Under the pieces are notes generated by a model. That model saw only the letters and a list, made by a program, of their open reading frames with translations, searched no databases and had not been told where the DNA came from. The position numbers and the translations under genes were made by a program. This document shows positions 16,645-25,071 of a stretch of DNA of 64,000 nt, piece after piece. The first letter of the stretch is position 1, and every line of letters begins with the position of its first letter. This stretch comes from Streptomyces sp. cg36 (lineage in GTDB: Bacteria > Actinomycetota > Actinomycetes > Streptomycetales > Streptomycetaceae): contig NZ_CP163520.1 of NCBI RefSeq assembly GCF_041080675.1, positions 7,903,501 to 7,967,500 of the forward strand. The letters are read 5' to 3'.

Positions 16645-17825
16645 TTGGGTTCCTCGGTGCGCGGTGCGGCGACGGTGGGCCGGGTGGCGGGGGCGGGCGG
16701 CGGGGCCAGGAATCCGGCGGCGCCCGCCAGGAGGATGGCCGCGGCGGGCACCAGCGGCAGGGTGGGCCAGCTGAGCGGGTAGATGGACGGGTTGAGCTCG
16801 GCGGCGTCGAAGCCGACGTTGGTGAAGAGCAGGACGGCGGAGAGCATCCCGCACCCGGCCACCGCCCACTCGGCGAACTGCCAGGGGTCGGGCCGGTAGC
16901 TGGTGCGGGTGATGCGGCGCCCGCCCAGGCGCAGGCCCGCGAAGCACAGCAGGGCGCCCGCGCCCATGGCGGGCAGGCCCAGCAGCCGGGGTGCGGTGGC
17001 GTCGAGCAGGCCGTAGGACCCGGCGCACAGGCCGCACATGCCCAGCAGCATCAGGGCACCGGTCAGGCGGCGCGAGCCCCGGGTGGCGGTCCCGGCGCGA
17101 CCGTAGCCGCGGGAGTCCATGGCGGCGGCCAGCCGCAGCGAGCGCTCCAGGGCGTCTTCGAGTACGGGGACGACGATGCCGCGCAGCGCCCGCAGCCCTT
17201 TGGAACGGCTGGCCCGCAGCCGCTTGGCCCGGTGCACGCGCTGCACGCTCTGGACGAGCTGCGGGGCGACGCTGATGGAGACGGTGACGGCGACGCCGAG
17301 TTCGTACAGGGCGCCCGGCAGGACGCGCAGGGCCCGTTTGGGGTTGGCGAGGGTGTTGGCGGCGCCGACGCAGCACAGCATGCAGGCCAGGCGCAGCCCG
17401 TCGGTGGCGGCGGAGAGCAGCGCCTCCAGGGAGACGGGGCCGCCGAGTTGGATGCCCGCGTACCAGTCGGGGGTGGGGATGTGGGGCAGGGAGAAGAGGA
17501 AGTGGTCGCGGGGGGTGATGCCGGTCGCGAAGACGGCGCGGAAGGTGACGCGGATCGCGACGACGCTCAGCGCGAGGTAGAGGTAGTACTTGAAGCCGCG
17601 TGCCCAGGGGGCCTCGGTGCGGCGCATGGTGATCACGTAGCCGAGGACCGCGAGGACGAGGAAGAGCAGCAGCGGGTTGTTGGTGCGGCTGACGGCGGTG
17701 GCCAGGGCCAGGGCCCAGACCCACCAGGCGACCGGGTGCAGGGTGCGGGGCAGACGGCGTCCGCCCGTGTCCGCGGCGGGCGGGGACACGGGCGGCGAGG
17801 CCGCGGCCGTGGTGGTGCGGGACAC
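16641..17825 (-). CDS. ECF transporter transmembrane (T) component, CbiQ/EcfT family
   Basis: A 394-residue membrane protein with several hydrophobic helices. The region around residues 195-250 holds the EcfT coupling helices, with short Ala-Arg-Gly-type motifs (ERSLRLAAAMDSRGYGR is the clear signature) that contact the ATPases. The GTG start follows the previous stop by 4 bases. Together with the two neighbours it completes a dedicated ECF transporter. Confidence 0.85.
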   Translation of the reverse strand: MSRTTTAAASPPVSPPAADTGGRRLPRTLHPVAWWVWALALATAVSRTNNPLLLFLVLAVLGYVITMRRTEAPWARGFKYYLYLALSVVAIRVTFRAVFATGITPRDHFLFSLPHIPTPDWYAGIQLGGPVSLEALLSAATDGLRLACMLCCVGAANTLANPKRALRVLPGALYELGVAVTVSISVAPQLVQSVQRVHRAKRLRASRSKGLRALRGIVVPVLEDALERSLRLAAAMDSRGYGRAGTATRGSRRLTGALMLLGMCGLCAGSYGLLDATAPRLLGLPAMGAGALLCFAGLRLGGRRITRTSYRPDPWQFAEWAVAGCGMLSAVLLFTNVGFDAAELNPSIYPLSWPTLPLVPAAAILLAGAAGFLAPPPAPATRPTVAAPRTEEPK

Positions 17826-17829
17826 CAGG

Positions 17830-18765
17830 CTACTCCGTACGGCGGCGGCGCTTGGCCGCGTACGCGGCGGCGGCGCCGATCAGCAGGACCACGGCCCCGG
17901 TGGCGACGGCGGGCAGGTAGGAGCCGGTGTCGTGGGCGGCGTCGGCGGCGGGTTCGGCGTTGAGGACCTTGGTGCCCGAGGCGGAGTTGCCCGCCGCGGT
18001 GTTCGGCGTCGGCGCTCCCGAGGTGGCCGGTGAGGCGCTGGGCGAGGCGCTCGCGCTGGGGCTCGGCGAGGCGGTGGGGCTCGGCGGCGTGGAGGCGGTC
18101 GGGGCCGGGGCGGCCGGGGGCGGGTTCTCGGGCTTGGGGCCGGTGTTGACGCCCGGCGGCAGCGGAGCGGCCGTGCGGGTGTCCTTGGGGACCGTTTGGC
18201 CCCCGCCAGTGGGCCGGGCGTTCTTGGCGCGCAGCTGGTCGGGGGTGACGACGGGGCGGCCCTTGGTGCCCTGGACGTCGGTGCCGCCGAAGATCCACAG
18301 GTCCACGCTGCCGGGCTTCGGCTTGTAGAGCATCGCGCCGAGCTGGCTGTACTGCCAGCTGTTCTGGCCCGGGTCGGCGTGCCAGTAGGACCAGTAGGCG
18401 GAGGCCGGCGGGGTCAGGACGCAGTCGTCCTGCTGGGAGGTGGGGTACTGCTTGCCGCCCTGGTAGCCGCTGTAGCCGATGCGGCAGATGAAGGCGGGCC
18501 CGTCGTGGCCGGTGCCGGTGGTGGCCCAGCCGCCCTGGTTGAGGAGTTCGTAGCCGGTGGTGGGGGTGGTTCCGCAGGAGCGGTAGATGGGTCCGCCCCA
18601 GTGGCTGAAGTCCACGGCGAGGACGGCGCCGGAGCTGGTGGTGCACTGGCCCATCGGCTGCGGGGCGGCGCCCGCGGGGGCCGTGGCGGCGGCGAAGGCC
18701 GCCACCGTCAGCCCGAGGGCCGCCGCTGTGCGGGCGAGGGCGCGCCCGACCCGGTCGCCGCTCAT
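17830..18765 (-). CDS. SCO2322-type surface protein of the cobalamin locus
   Basis: A 311-residue exported protein: signal peptide (about residues 1-33), one domain of about 130 residues with four conserved cysteines (CTTSSGAVLAVDF, RSCGTTPTTGYELL, FICRIGY, DDCVLTP), a Pro/Ser/Thr-rich spacer, then a transmembrane helix and a basic tail (AAKRRRRTE). The same Cys domain occurs at the N-terminus of the next upstream gene, with about half of its residues alike. I recall this as the SCO2322 family. The stop lies just before the EcfT start, and the ATG overlaps the upstream stop (ATGA). Confidence 0.75.
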   Translation of the reverse strand: MSGDRVGRALARTAAALGLTVAAFAAATAPAGAAPQPMGQCTTSSGAVLAVDFSHWGGPIYRSCGTTPTTGYELLNQGGWATTGTGHDGPAFICRIGYSGYQGGKQYPTSQQDDCVLTPPASAYWSYWHADPGQNSWQYSQLGAMLYKPKPGSVDLWIFGGTDVQGTKGRPVVTPDQLRAKNARPTGGGQTVPKDTRTAAPLPPGVNTGPKPENPPPAAPAPTASTPPSPTASPSPSASASPSASPATSGAPTPNTAAGNSASGTKVLNAEPAADAAHDTGSYLPAVATGAVVLLIGAAAAYAAKRRRRTE

Positions 18766-21518
18766 GCGTCGCTGCCCGGGTTCGGGCGGCGGCGCCTGGC
18801 GGCGCGGGTGACGCTCCAGCCGCCGAGGGTGAGCAGCACGGCCGCGCAGGCGAGGGCGCCGGCCTGGGTGCCGGTGGAGGCCAGCGGGCCGGTCCCGGAC
18901 GAGGTGCCGCCGGTGCTGCCCGTGCCGCCCGCGGCGTCGCCCGGGGTCACGATGGCGGGTGCGCCGGTGCTGCCGGTGGAGGTGCCCGGGGTGGCGCCGG
19001 TGGTGGGCAGCGGCTGGGGGCTGGTGCCCTTCAGGTCGCGGGTCAGCAGGCCGAAGGAGATGCCGGTGGCGCCGCCGACGGCCTGCGTGGAGGCGCGGAC
19101 GTCGGATCCGGGCTGGCCCTCCTTGGCGATCCGGAAGCCGCCGTCGCCGTTCTGCTGGCTCGCCAGGAACGTGCGCGCCTTGGCGATCTGCGTCCGGTAC
19201 TTGACCGCGTCCAGGGAGAGCCCCTGGACGGCGAGGGCGGCGGAGTTCACGGAGTTGCCGGAGGCGCCGGGGAAGCCGCCGTCCGGCTTCTGCTGGGTGG
19301 CCAGCCAGGCGAGGGCCTTGTCGACCGCCTGCCGGGAGTCGGCGTCGGGCAGCAGGGCCACCGCCATGGCGGCCATCGCGGTGGAGTCGACCTCGATGTC
19401 GCTGGCCTTGCCGATGAGGCTGGGCCAGGCGCCCGAGGACTGCTGGACGCTCTTGAGGTAGGCGGCCGGGCCGCTCGCGGCGGTCGCGTCGCCCGCGCGG
19501 AGCTGGGCGATGACGCCGAGGGACTGGTCGAAGACGGACTTGGCGTTCTGGTAGGCGCCCTTGCCCGCGCAGTACGGGGTGGACGTGGTGTCCTTGGCCC
19601 CGCACCGGCCCGCGGCCAGGGCGGAGATGAGGTTCTTCCCGGCGAAGTCGCGCGGGTTGCGTCCGACGGCCTCGGCGAGCAGCGCGGTCTTGCCGATGGA
19701 ACCGCCGCCGGCGTACTTGGTGCCGATCAGCATGTAGTCGTTGACGGTGCGGCCCTTGCCGTCCTTGCCGCCCTTGTCGAGGAAGTCGACGATGTTGCGC
19801 AGGACGGTGTTGTCGCCGCCGGTCGCGGCGAGGGCGAACGCGCCGTCGACGGTCAGGCCGTAGTCCGCGAAGCGGGTGCCGGGGCCGCTCTCGTAGTAGC
19901 GGCCCTGGATCAGGCGCGAGGTGTCGGTGAGGTAGGCGACGCCCTTCTTGAGGTCGGGTCCGTCGCCGGGCCGGGGAGTGGTCGGCGGGTCGCTCGCCTT
20001 CGTGGTCAGTGCGACCAGGTCGCTCTTGACGGCGGCGACGGTGGCGGGCGAGGTGGCGAACAGGCGCGACGCGGTGTCGTCCTCCTCGAAGCCGAAGCCG
20101 CCCTCGGGGAACTGGTGCCGGGAGAGCCAGGAGGTACCGGCGTCCGCGAACGCCGTGTCGCCCAGGGCGCGCAGGGCCTGCGCGGCCCAGGCGGTGGAGG
20201 CGGGACTGCCGGTGGTCGAGGTGGCGGAGGAGGGCCAGGCGCCGGTGGCGAGCTGGGTCTTCTTGAGGTAGGCGCGGGCCTTCTGCACGGCGGTGTTGTG
20301 GCCGCCCGCGTGCTGGAGGGCGAGGGTGATCAGGCCGGTGGAGTTCGCGTCGCTGTCGCACCAGCCGCCGGAGCGGATGAGGACGGAGGTGAAGCCGCCG
20401 TTCTCGCACTGCAGGCCGGTGAGGCGGTTCACGGCGATGGCGGGGAGGGTGGCGCCGCCGTTGGACAGGGCGATGACGGCCATGGCCTGGGCGTCGGACT
20501 GCCCGGTCGTGCGGAAGTCGCCCTTGGTGAGGCAGCCGTCGACGGTGTCGCCGTCGCCGATGTCACGCGGGCAGAGGTACTTGAGGAGATCGCCGAGCAG
20601 GTCGTGGCCGCCGAAGGCGCGGGGGTCCTTGCCGGTGGCTTCGGCGACCAGGGCGAGGCGGGAGGCGGCGGTGGCGTCGGGAACCGCGTTCTTGCCGGCC
20701 GGGTAGGCGTAGGCGTCGGTCTGCTCGGGCTCGGCGAGGAAGTCCGCGGCCTTCTTGGCGGCCGGGCTCTTCGGGTCGGCGCCCGCCAGGGCGAACACGG
20801 CCTCGGTGGTGAGGAAGTAGTTGGTGTCCGAGCCGTCCACGACCCGCTTGCCGTCCTTGAGCTGGCTGGTGATCCAGCGGGTGGCGGCCGGGACGTCGAC
20901 CTTTCCGGCGGGCACCTTGGGCGGCTCGGTGGGGACGGTCGGGTCCGGGGTGATGGCGTCGGCGGAGCGGACGTCGTCGGGGGAGAACGCGGGCCTGCCG
21001 GAGGTGCCGCCGACGTCCGTGCCGCCGAACACCCAGGCGTCCACGTCACCCGGCTTGGGCGTGCGGGCCATCGCGCCGAGCGGGCTGTAGGTCCAGCTCT
21101 TCTGCCCCAGGGAGGCGATCCAGTACGACCAGTAGGCGGTGGCCTGCGGGGTGAGGACGCAGTCCTCCTTGTCCGGGGTGGGGTACTGCGTACCGGAACC
21201 CTTGCCGATGCGGCAGACGAACGCGTCCCCGTCGTGGACCGTGCCGGTGGTGGTGAACCCGCCGGTGCGCAGCAGCTCGTACCCGGTGGTCGGGGTCGTG
21301 TCGCAGCCGCGCTCGACCTTGCCGCCGAAGGGGCCGAAATCCACGGCGACGATGGCGCCGGTGGTGGCCGTGCACTTCTCGAGGGGGTCGGCGGAGGCGG
21401 GGGAGGTCCCGCTCACGAAGGTCACGCCCGCGGCGACGGTCAGCACCGCCGCCGATACGAGCGACAGGAGCCGTCTGCGCCCCGTGCGCTGCTCTGGTTG
21501 CTGTGCGGTCCCCACCAC
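18762..21518 (-). CDS. wall-anchored intrinsic-factor-like protein with two alpha/alpha-barrel domains
   Basis: A 918-residue exported protein. Order: signal peptide (about 1-43), a SCO2322-type Cys domain (about 44-180), two successive prenyltransferase/squalene-cyclase-type helical repeat domains (about 210-530 and 545-800; repeats such as AWLATQQKPDGGFPG and FLASQQNGDGGFR), a Gly/Ser/Thr-rich stalk, and a sorting signal LASTG (residues 879-883) followed by a membrane helix and an Arg-rich tail. LAXTG is the class E sortase motif of Streptomyces. In animal transcobalamin and intrinsic factor the same helical barrel fold binds cobalamin. A cobalamin riboswitch precedes it, so corrinoid capture at the wall is likely. 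GTG start with GAGGGG upstream. Confidence 0.75.
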   Translation of the reverse strand: MVGTAQQPEQRTGRRRLLSLVSAAVLTVAAGVTFVSGTSPASADPLEKCTATTGAIVAVDFGPFGGKVERGCDTTPTTGYELLRTGGFTTTGTVHDGDAFVCRIGKGSGTQYPTPDKEDCVLTPQATAYWSYWIASLGQKSWTYSPLGAMARTPKPGDVDAWVFGGTDVGGTSGRPAFSPDDVRSADAITPDPTVPTEPPKVPAGKVDVPAATRWITSQLKDGKRVVDGSDTNYFLTTEAVFALAGADPKSPAAKKAADFLAEPEQTDAYAYPAGKNAVPDATAASRLALVAEATGKDPRAFGGHDLLGDLLKYLCPRDIGDGDTVDGCLTKGDFRTTGQSDAQAMAVIALSNGGATLPAIAVNRLTGLQCENGGFTSVLIRSGGWCDSDANSTGLITLALQHAGGHNTAVQKARAYLKKTQLATGAWPSSATSTTGSPASTAWAAQALRALGDTAFADAGTSWLSRHQFPEGGFGFEEDDTASRLFATSPATVAAVKSDLVALTTKASDPPTTPRPGDGPDLKKGVAYLTDTSRLIQGRYYESGPGTRFADYGLTVDGAFALAATGGDNTVLRNIVDFLDKGGKDGKGRTVNDYMLIGTKYAGGGSIGKTALLAEAVGRNPRDFAGKNLISALAAGRCGAKDTTSTPYCAGKGAYQNAKSVFDQSLGVIAQLRAGDATAASGPAAYLKSVQQSSGAWPSLIGKASDIEVDSTAMAAMAVALLPDADSRQAVDKALAWLATQQKPDGGFPGASGNSVNSAALAVQGLSLDAVKYRTQIAKARTFLASQQNGDGGFRIAKEGQPGSDVRASTQAVGGATGISFGLLTRDLKGTSPQPLPTTGATPGTSTGSTGAPAIVTPGDAAGGTGSTGGTSSGTGPLASTGTQAGALACAAVLLTLGGWSVTRAARRRRPNPGSDA

Positions 21519-21609
21519 GGCCCCTCGTGTCGGCCGGGCGGACCAGTGCGTGGCAAAGGGGCTTCCGCGGCCCGAGGGGGCCCGGGGAAACCGGTGGCAC
21601 CACGCCGTA

Positions 21610-21765
21610 GTCCGCGACGGCGTTTCTCGCTGCAAAACCTGGCTCCAGGCATTCCGACTCGCCCGGACGGTGCCGGGCCCACGGTTGCGGGTCAGTGCCG
21701 GATTTCGACCGGCTTCCCCTGGAGCTGAGTGCTTATCAGTCGGAGTGGACCACGTGGATAAAGAC
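21610..21765 (-). promoter_or_regulatory. cobalamin riboswitch upstream of the ECF operon
   Basis: Read on the minus strand, positions 21717-21681 carry the conserved core GGAAGCCGGTCGAAATCC followed by GGCACTGACCCGCAACCGT, which matches the B12-riboswitch pattern (GGGAA, GGTGNGAA, GCTGNCCCGCAACGGT). Downstream comes a GAGTCGGAATGCC ... GCCAGG block, also typical. Outer limits are estimates. It lies 90 bases before the GTG of the wall-anchored protein. Confidence 0.85.
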
Positions 21766-21844
21766 AGCGTCAAGGTGGGCTGCGTCTCACCTCGCGGGCC
21801 GAACTCCCCACGCGGCAGAATCCGTTCGGCGTGGCTGGCGGACC

Positions 21845-21990
21845 CCTGATCGCTCGGGTAGCGTCCTGGCCTGCCACATGGGGGAACCTGGTGCGAATCC
21901 GGGGCTGACGCGCAGCGGTGTGGAACGGCAGGGGGCCGTTTCCGAGCCCGAATGCCCATATGGCCAGGCAATGCACAAGCCGTACCACGC
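21845..21990 (+). promoter_or_regulatory. cobalamin riboswitch upstream of the secreted intrinsic-factor-like gene
   Basis: On the plus strand 21889-21920 read GGGGGAACCTGGTGCGAATC then CGGGGCTGACGCGCAGCGGT, again the cobalamin riboswitch core. A GAGCCCGAATGCC ... GGCCAGGC block follows at 21944-21969, homologous to the block in the divergent riboswitch. Outer limits are estimates. It ends about 80 bases before the ATG. Confidence 0.83.
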
Positions 21991-22072
21991 GTTCGGACGG
22001 CCGCTGCCGGGCTCCGGGCGCCGTCCGCGTGAGCCCCGGTCAGGTCGGCGTCCCTCATTCCAGGAGCAGGCC

Positions 22073-23485
22073 ATGTCCCGACCCCGCACCTCCCGCCGTC
22101 TGGCGCTCGCACTGCCCGCGGCGCTCGGCGCCCTCGCCCTCACCGCGCTGCCCGCCTTCGCCACGTCCTCGCCCGCACAGATCGCCACCTCCAAGACCAA
22201 CGGTGTGAACTACCTCAAGTCCCTTCAGGCGGCGGACGGTTCGTACGCCGGCTCCGGACTGTCCAACGAGTGGGCGTTCAGCGCCTTCGCGGCCACCGGC
22301 ACGGCCGTCGTCGACGTCTACCCGGGGGGCGACACGTCGAAGAACGCCCGGACCGTCTACCGCAACCTGCTGTCCACGGCGGGCTGGCCGCAGGCATCGC
22401 CGGTCGTGACCGACTACGAGCGCGGCACGCTCAACGCCTACGCCGCCGGCATCGACCCGGCCCGCGTCTCGGACTCGCGCAATCTCGTCGCGAACGTCTA
22501 CTCCTACTGGCAGACGGCCGAGGCGGGTTACTTCGGTCCGTCGGGCAACTTCAACGGCACGGTCTTCGCGGCCCTTTCGCTGGGCGGCGCCAAGACCCAG
22601 AGCGGCGGCAAGCGCGTGCCGCAGGCGCTCACCGACTCCATGGTCACCCGCATCCGCGCCAACCAGCACGTGGACGGCGGCTGGACCTTCCAGAAGGGCG
22701 AGGGCAACCCCACCGTCCTGAACTCCGCGAGCGACGTCGACATGACCGGCGCCGCCATGGCCGCCCTGTGCGTCTCGGGCGTGCCCAGCACCGACACGGG
22801 CGTCGTGAAGGCGAAGAACTTCCTCAAGAGCACCCTCGTCTCGGGGACCGGCGCGTTCAACTCCCTGTACGGGGTCAACACCAGCTCCAACGGCTGGGGC
22901 GTGGCCGGTCTGAACGCGTGCGGCTTCAACCCGCAGACGGGTGACTTCCTGACGTCCAGCGGCAAGACGCCGGTCGACTTCCTGATAGCCAACCAGTACA
23001 ACCCGGCGGGCGGCTTCAAGTACCAGCCCTCCGACACCACCCCCTCCGCGTACTCCTCGATCGACGCGCTGCGCGCCGTCGCGGGCGGTGGCTTCACCAC
23101 GGCTCCGCCGGTGCCGGTGACCCCCGGCGCCCCGCAGTGGGTCGCCCAGCCCACCTTCACTGCCGGTACGGCCACCAAGCTGGCGCTGACCGTCGACGAC
23201 GGTGCGGGCAGCCTCAAGGTGTGCTCGGTGGCGTTCACCCCGACCGGGACGACCACCACCCTCGGCGATGTGCTGGCCGCCGCCACCAGCGGCGCCAGCC
23301 CCTCGGGCTGTGTCACGGGGGTGACCCCGTCGTCGGGCACCGGAACCATCACCGCGGTCAACGGCAAGGCCAACAGCGGCTCGAACACCTGGAAGGTCGG
23401 CGTCGACGGCTCGGCCTTCGCCGGGGCCCTGCGGGAGAAGGTCATCAACGTGGGCGACACCATCGCCCTGCGCTGGGGCGTCTGA
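22073..23485 (+). CDS. secreted intrinsic-factor/transcobalamin-like protein
   Basis: A 470-residue exported protein: signal peptide (about residues 1-31), an alpha/alpha-barrel domain of prenyltransferase/cyclase type (about 35-345; repeats such as GVNYLKSLQAADGSYAG and IRANQHVDGGWTF), and a C-terminal beta domain of about 110 residues ending TWKVGVDGS...VINVGDTIALRWGV, which fits DUF4430. Helical barrel plus DUF4430 is the architecture of intrinsic factor and transcobalamin. No anchor is present, so it should be released. CAGGAG precedes the ATG. The upstream cobalamin riboswitch supports a corrinoid-binding role. Confidence 0.75.
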   Translation: MSRPRTSRRLALALPAALGALALTALPAFATSSPAQIATSKTNGVNYLKSLQAADGSYAGSGLSNEWAFSAFAATGTAVVDVYPGGDTSKNARTVYRNLLSTAGWPQASPVVTDYERGTLNAYAAGIDPARVSDSRNLVANVYSYWQTAEAGYFGPSGNFNGTVFAALSLGGAKTQSGGKRVPQALTDSMVTRIRANQHVDGGWTFQKGEGNPTVLNSASDVDMTGAAMAALCVSGVPSTDTGVVKAKNFLKSTLVSGTGAFNSLYGVNTSSNGWGVAGLNACGFNPQTGDFLTSSGKTPVDFLIANQYNPAGGFKYQPSDTTPSAYSSIDALRAVAGGGFTTAPPVPVTPGAPQWVAQPTFTAGTATKLALTVDDGAGSLKVCSVAFTPTGTTTTLGDVLAAATSGASPSGCVTGVTPSSGTGTITAVNGKANSGSNTWKVGVDGSAFAGALREKVINVGDTIALRWGV

Positions 23486-23497
23486 TCGTCGCCTGTC

Positions 23498-23534
23498 GGT
23501 GAGGGCCGCGGCCCGCGGGTTCGCGGCCCTCACC
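23498..23534. terminator. bidirectional terminator between convergent genes
   Basis: A perfect 13-bp stem (GGTGAGGGCCGCG with CGCGGCCCTCACC) and an 11-nt loop, between convergent stop codons at 23485 and 23577. Confidence 0.7.
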
Positions 23535-23576
23535 GCTGTGCCGCCGCAGAGCGGCACACACAGGGGCTTGGTGTTG

Positions 23577-24017
23577 TCAGTGCAGTTCCTGTGCGAGTCC
23601 GACGATGATGCCGTCGGGGCCGCGGAGGTAGCAGAGCAGGTAACTGTCCTGGAACTGGGCGATTTTGCCCAGGACTTCGCCGCCATGGGGGCGCAGGCGG
23701 GTGACGGTGTCCTGGATGTCGTCCACGGCGAACATGACGCGGTGCGTGCCCGCGATGTTGTGCGGCCGGTTTCCCGGTCCGCCGCTGATGACCGCGGGGC
23801 TGAGGTACTTGGCCAGTTCGAGGCGGCTGTGGCCGTCCGGGGTCCTGAGCATCGCGATGTCGCAGCGGACGCCGTCGAGTCCGGTGCACTCGTCGGCGAC
23901 CGGACCTTCGATCCGTGTCCGGCCCTCCAGTTCCAAACCCAGTTCCGTGAAGAACGCGACGGCGGCGTCCATGTCCTGGACGACAATGCCGACGTTGTCC
24001 ATCCGCTCGATCGCCAT
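23577..24017 (-). CDS. VOC (glyoxalase fold) family protein
   Basis: A 146-residue VOC protein. The start MAIERMDNVGIVVQDMDAAV is fixed by AAGGAG upstream and by the opening strand of the fold. His-like and Glu-like metal positions typical of the family are visible (HNIAGTHRVMFAVDDI in the second half, and E in RLELAKY). It ends DGIIVGLAQEL. It most resembles glyoxalase/bleomycin-resistance-type proteins; substrate unknown. It converges on the intrinsic-factor-like gene across a terminator. Confidence 0.8.
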   Translation of the reverse strand: MAIERMDNVGIVVQDMDAAVAFFTELGLELEGRTRIEGPVADECTGLDGVRCDIAMLRTPDGHSRLELAKYLSPAVISGGPGNRPHNIAGTHRVMFAVDDIQDTVTRLRPHGGEVLGKIAQFQDSYLLCYLRGPDGIIVGLAQELH

Positions 24018-24250
24018 ACGGTCTCTCCTTGCTTCCCCAACGGCCCCTTGTGGTCCGCCGATGTACCTGGGACGGAGCCGGTGGCACGATTTCGACATCG
24101 GCCTGGACGGTGCGGGGCCGGGTCACACGGACGGGGGGCCGGGGCCGGGTGCGCCCGGCGGCATTCCGCTATGAGCCGATGTTCATGGCAAGGTCGTCAC
24201 GTACGAAGGGTACCTCCGGGAGAGCGTCCCGTGCCGTTAAGCTCGCCCGC

Positions 24251-25003
24251 GTGGGCGAAATCGCAGTCGCGCGGGAGGGGCACGGGCCGGAGGTCCTGCT
24301 GGTGCACGGCGGTGCCGGCCCGCGGACGACCTGGGGTGCTCTCGCCGCGCTCTCCGAGCGGTGGACCATGGCGTACGTACACCGCCGGGGCTATCCGCCG
24401 AGCCCACCGCCCGAAGAACGCCAGGACTTCGAAGTCGATGCCCTGGACCTGGCACCGCTGCTCGTCGGCCGCCCTCACGTGGTCGCGCACTCCTACGGCG
24501 TTCTGGGGACGTTGATCGCGACCGCTGCCGATCCGGGCAGCGTGCGCTCGCTGACGTTGATCGAGCCGCCGCTCAACTATCTCGTTCCGGGCGATGCCGA
24601 GGTGGCGCGGCTTGAGCGCATCGGCGACGCCGTCCTCACACAGGGGATGGAGGCGGACCCGGCCGAGCTGCGGGAGTTCCTGCGTCTCACGGGCGCGCCG
24701 CTGGGCGACGGCCCGATTCCGGAGAAGGTGATCGCAGGTGTGCGGCGGGCGCACGGCGCTCGGCCGACCAGTCAGGCGCGCCCACGGCTGGATGCGATCC
24801 GGGAGGCCGGTGTTCCCGTACTCGTCGCCTCGGGAGGTCATGCGGCGGCGCTGGAGCGCATCTGCGACGCACTCGCGGCCGTACTCGCTGCCCGGCGCGG
24901 CGTGCACCCGGGCGCCGGTCACTTCGTCGCCGCGGCACCGGGCTTCGCACCACACCTCGAAGCCTTCTGGCGCATGAGCGAGCCACGCGGAGCAGGCACC
25001 TAG
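24251..25003 (+). CDS. alpha/beta hydrolase
   Basis: A 250-residue alpha/beta hydrolase with the oxyanion segment LLVHGGAGPRTTW, nucleophile elbow AHSYG (Ser81; first Gly of GxSxG is Ala) and a C-terminal His in HPGAGHFV. The start is uncertain: the GTG chosen here has no ribosome binding site but lies 7 bases after a -10-like TAAGCT, which fits a leaderless transcript; an ATG at 24182 is the alternative. Substrate unknown. It is divergent from the VOC gene. Confidence 0.75.
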   Translation: MGEIAVAREGHGPEVLLVHGGAGPRTTWGALAALSERWTMAYVHRRGYPPSPPPEERQDFEVDALDLAPLLVGRPHVVAHSYGVLGTLIATAADPGSVRSLTLIEPPLNYLVPGDAEVARLERIGDAVLTQGMEADPAELREFLRLTGAPLGDGPIPEKVIAGVRRAHGARPTSQARPRLDAIREAGVPVLVASGGHAAALERICDALAAVLAARRGVHPGAGHFVAAAPGFAPHLEAFWRMSEPRGAGT

Positions 25004-25033
25004 GCACGCTCGGCGTGCAACGCGAAATTGTGC

Positions 25034-25064
25034 GGGGCCGCCGCACCCCCGTGGCGGCGGCCCC
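25034..25064. terminator. bidirectional terminator between convergent genes
   Basis: An 11-bp stem (GGGGCCGCCGC with GCGGCGGCCCC) between the hydrolase stop and the TipAS-type regulator stop. Confidence 0.6.
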
Positions 25065-25071
25065 TGCCCGC

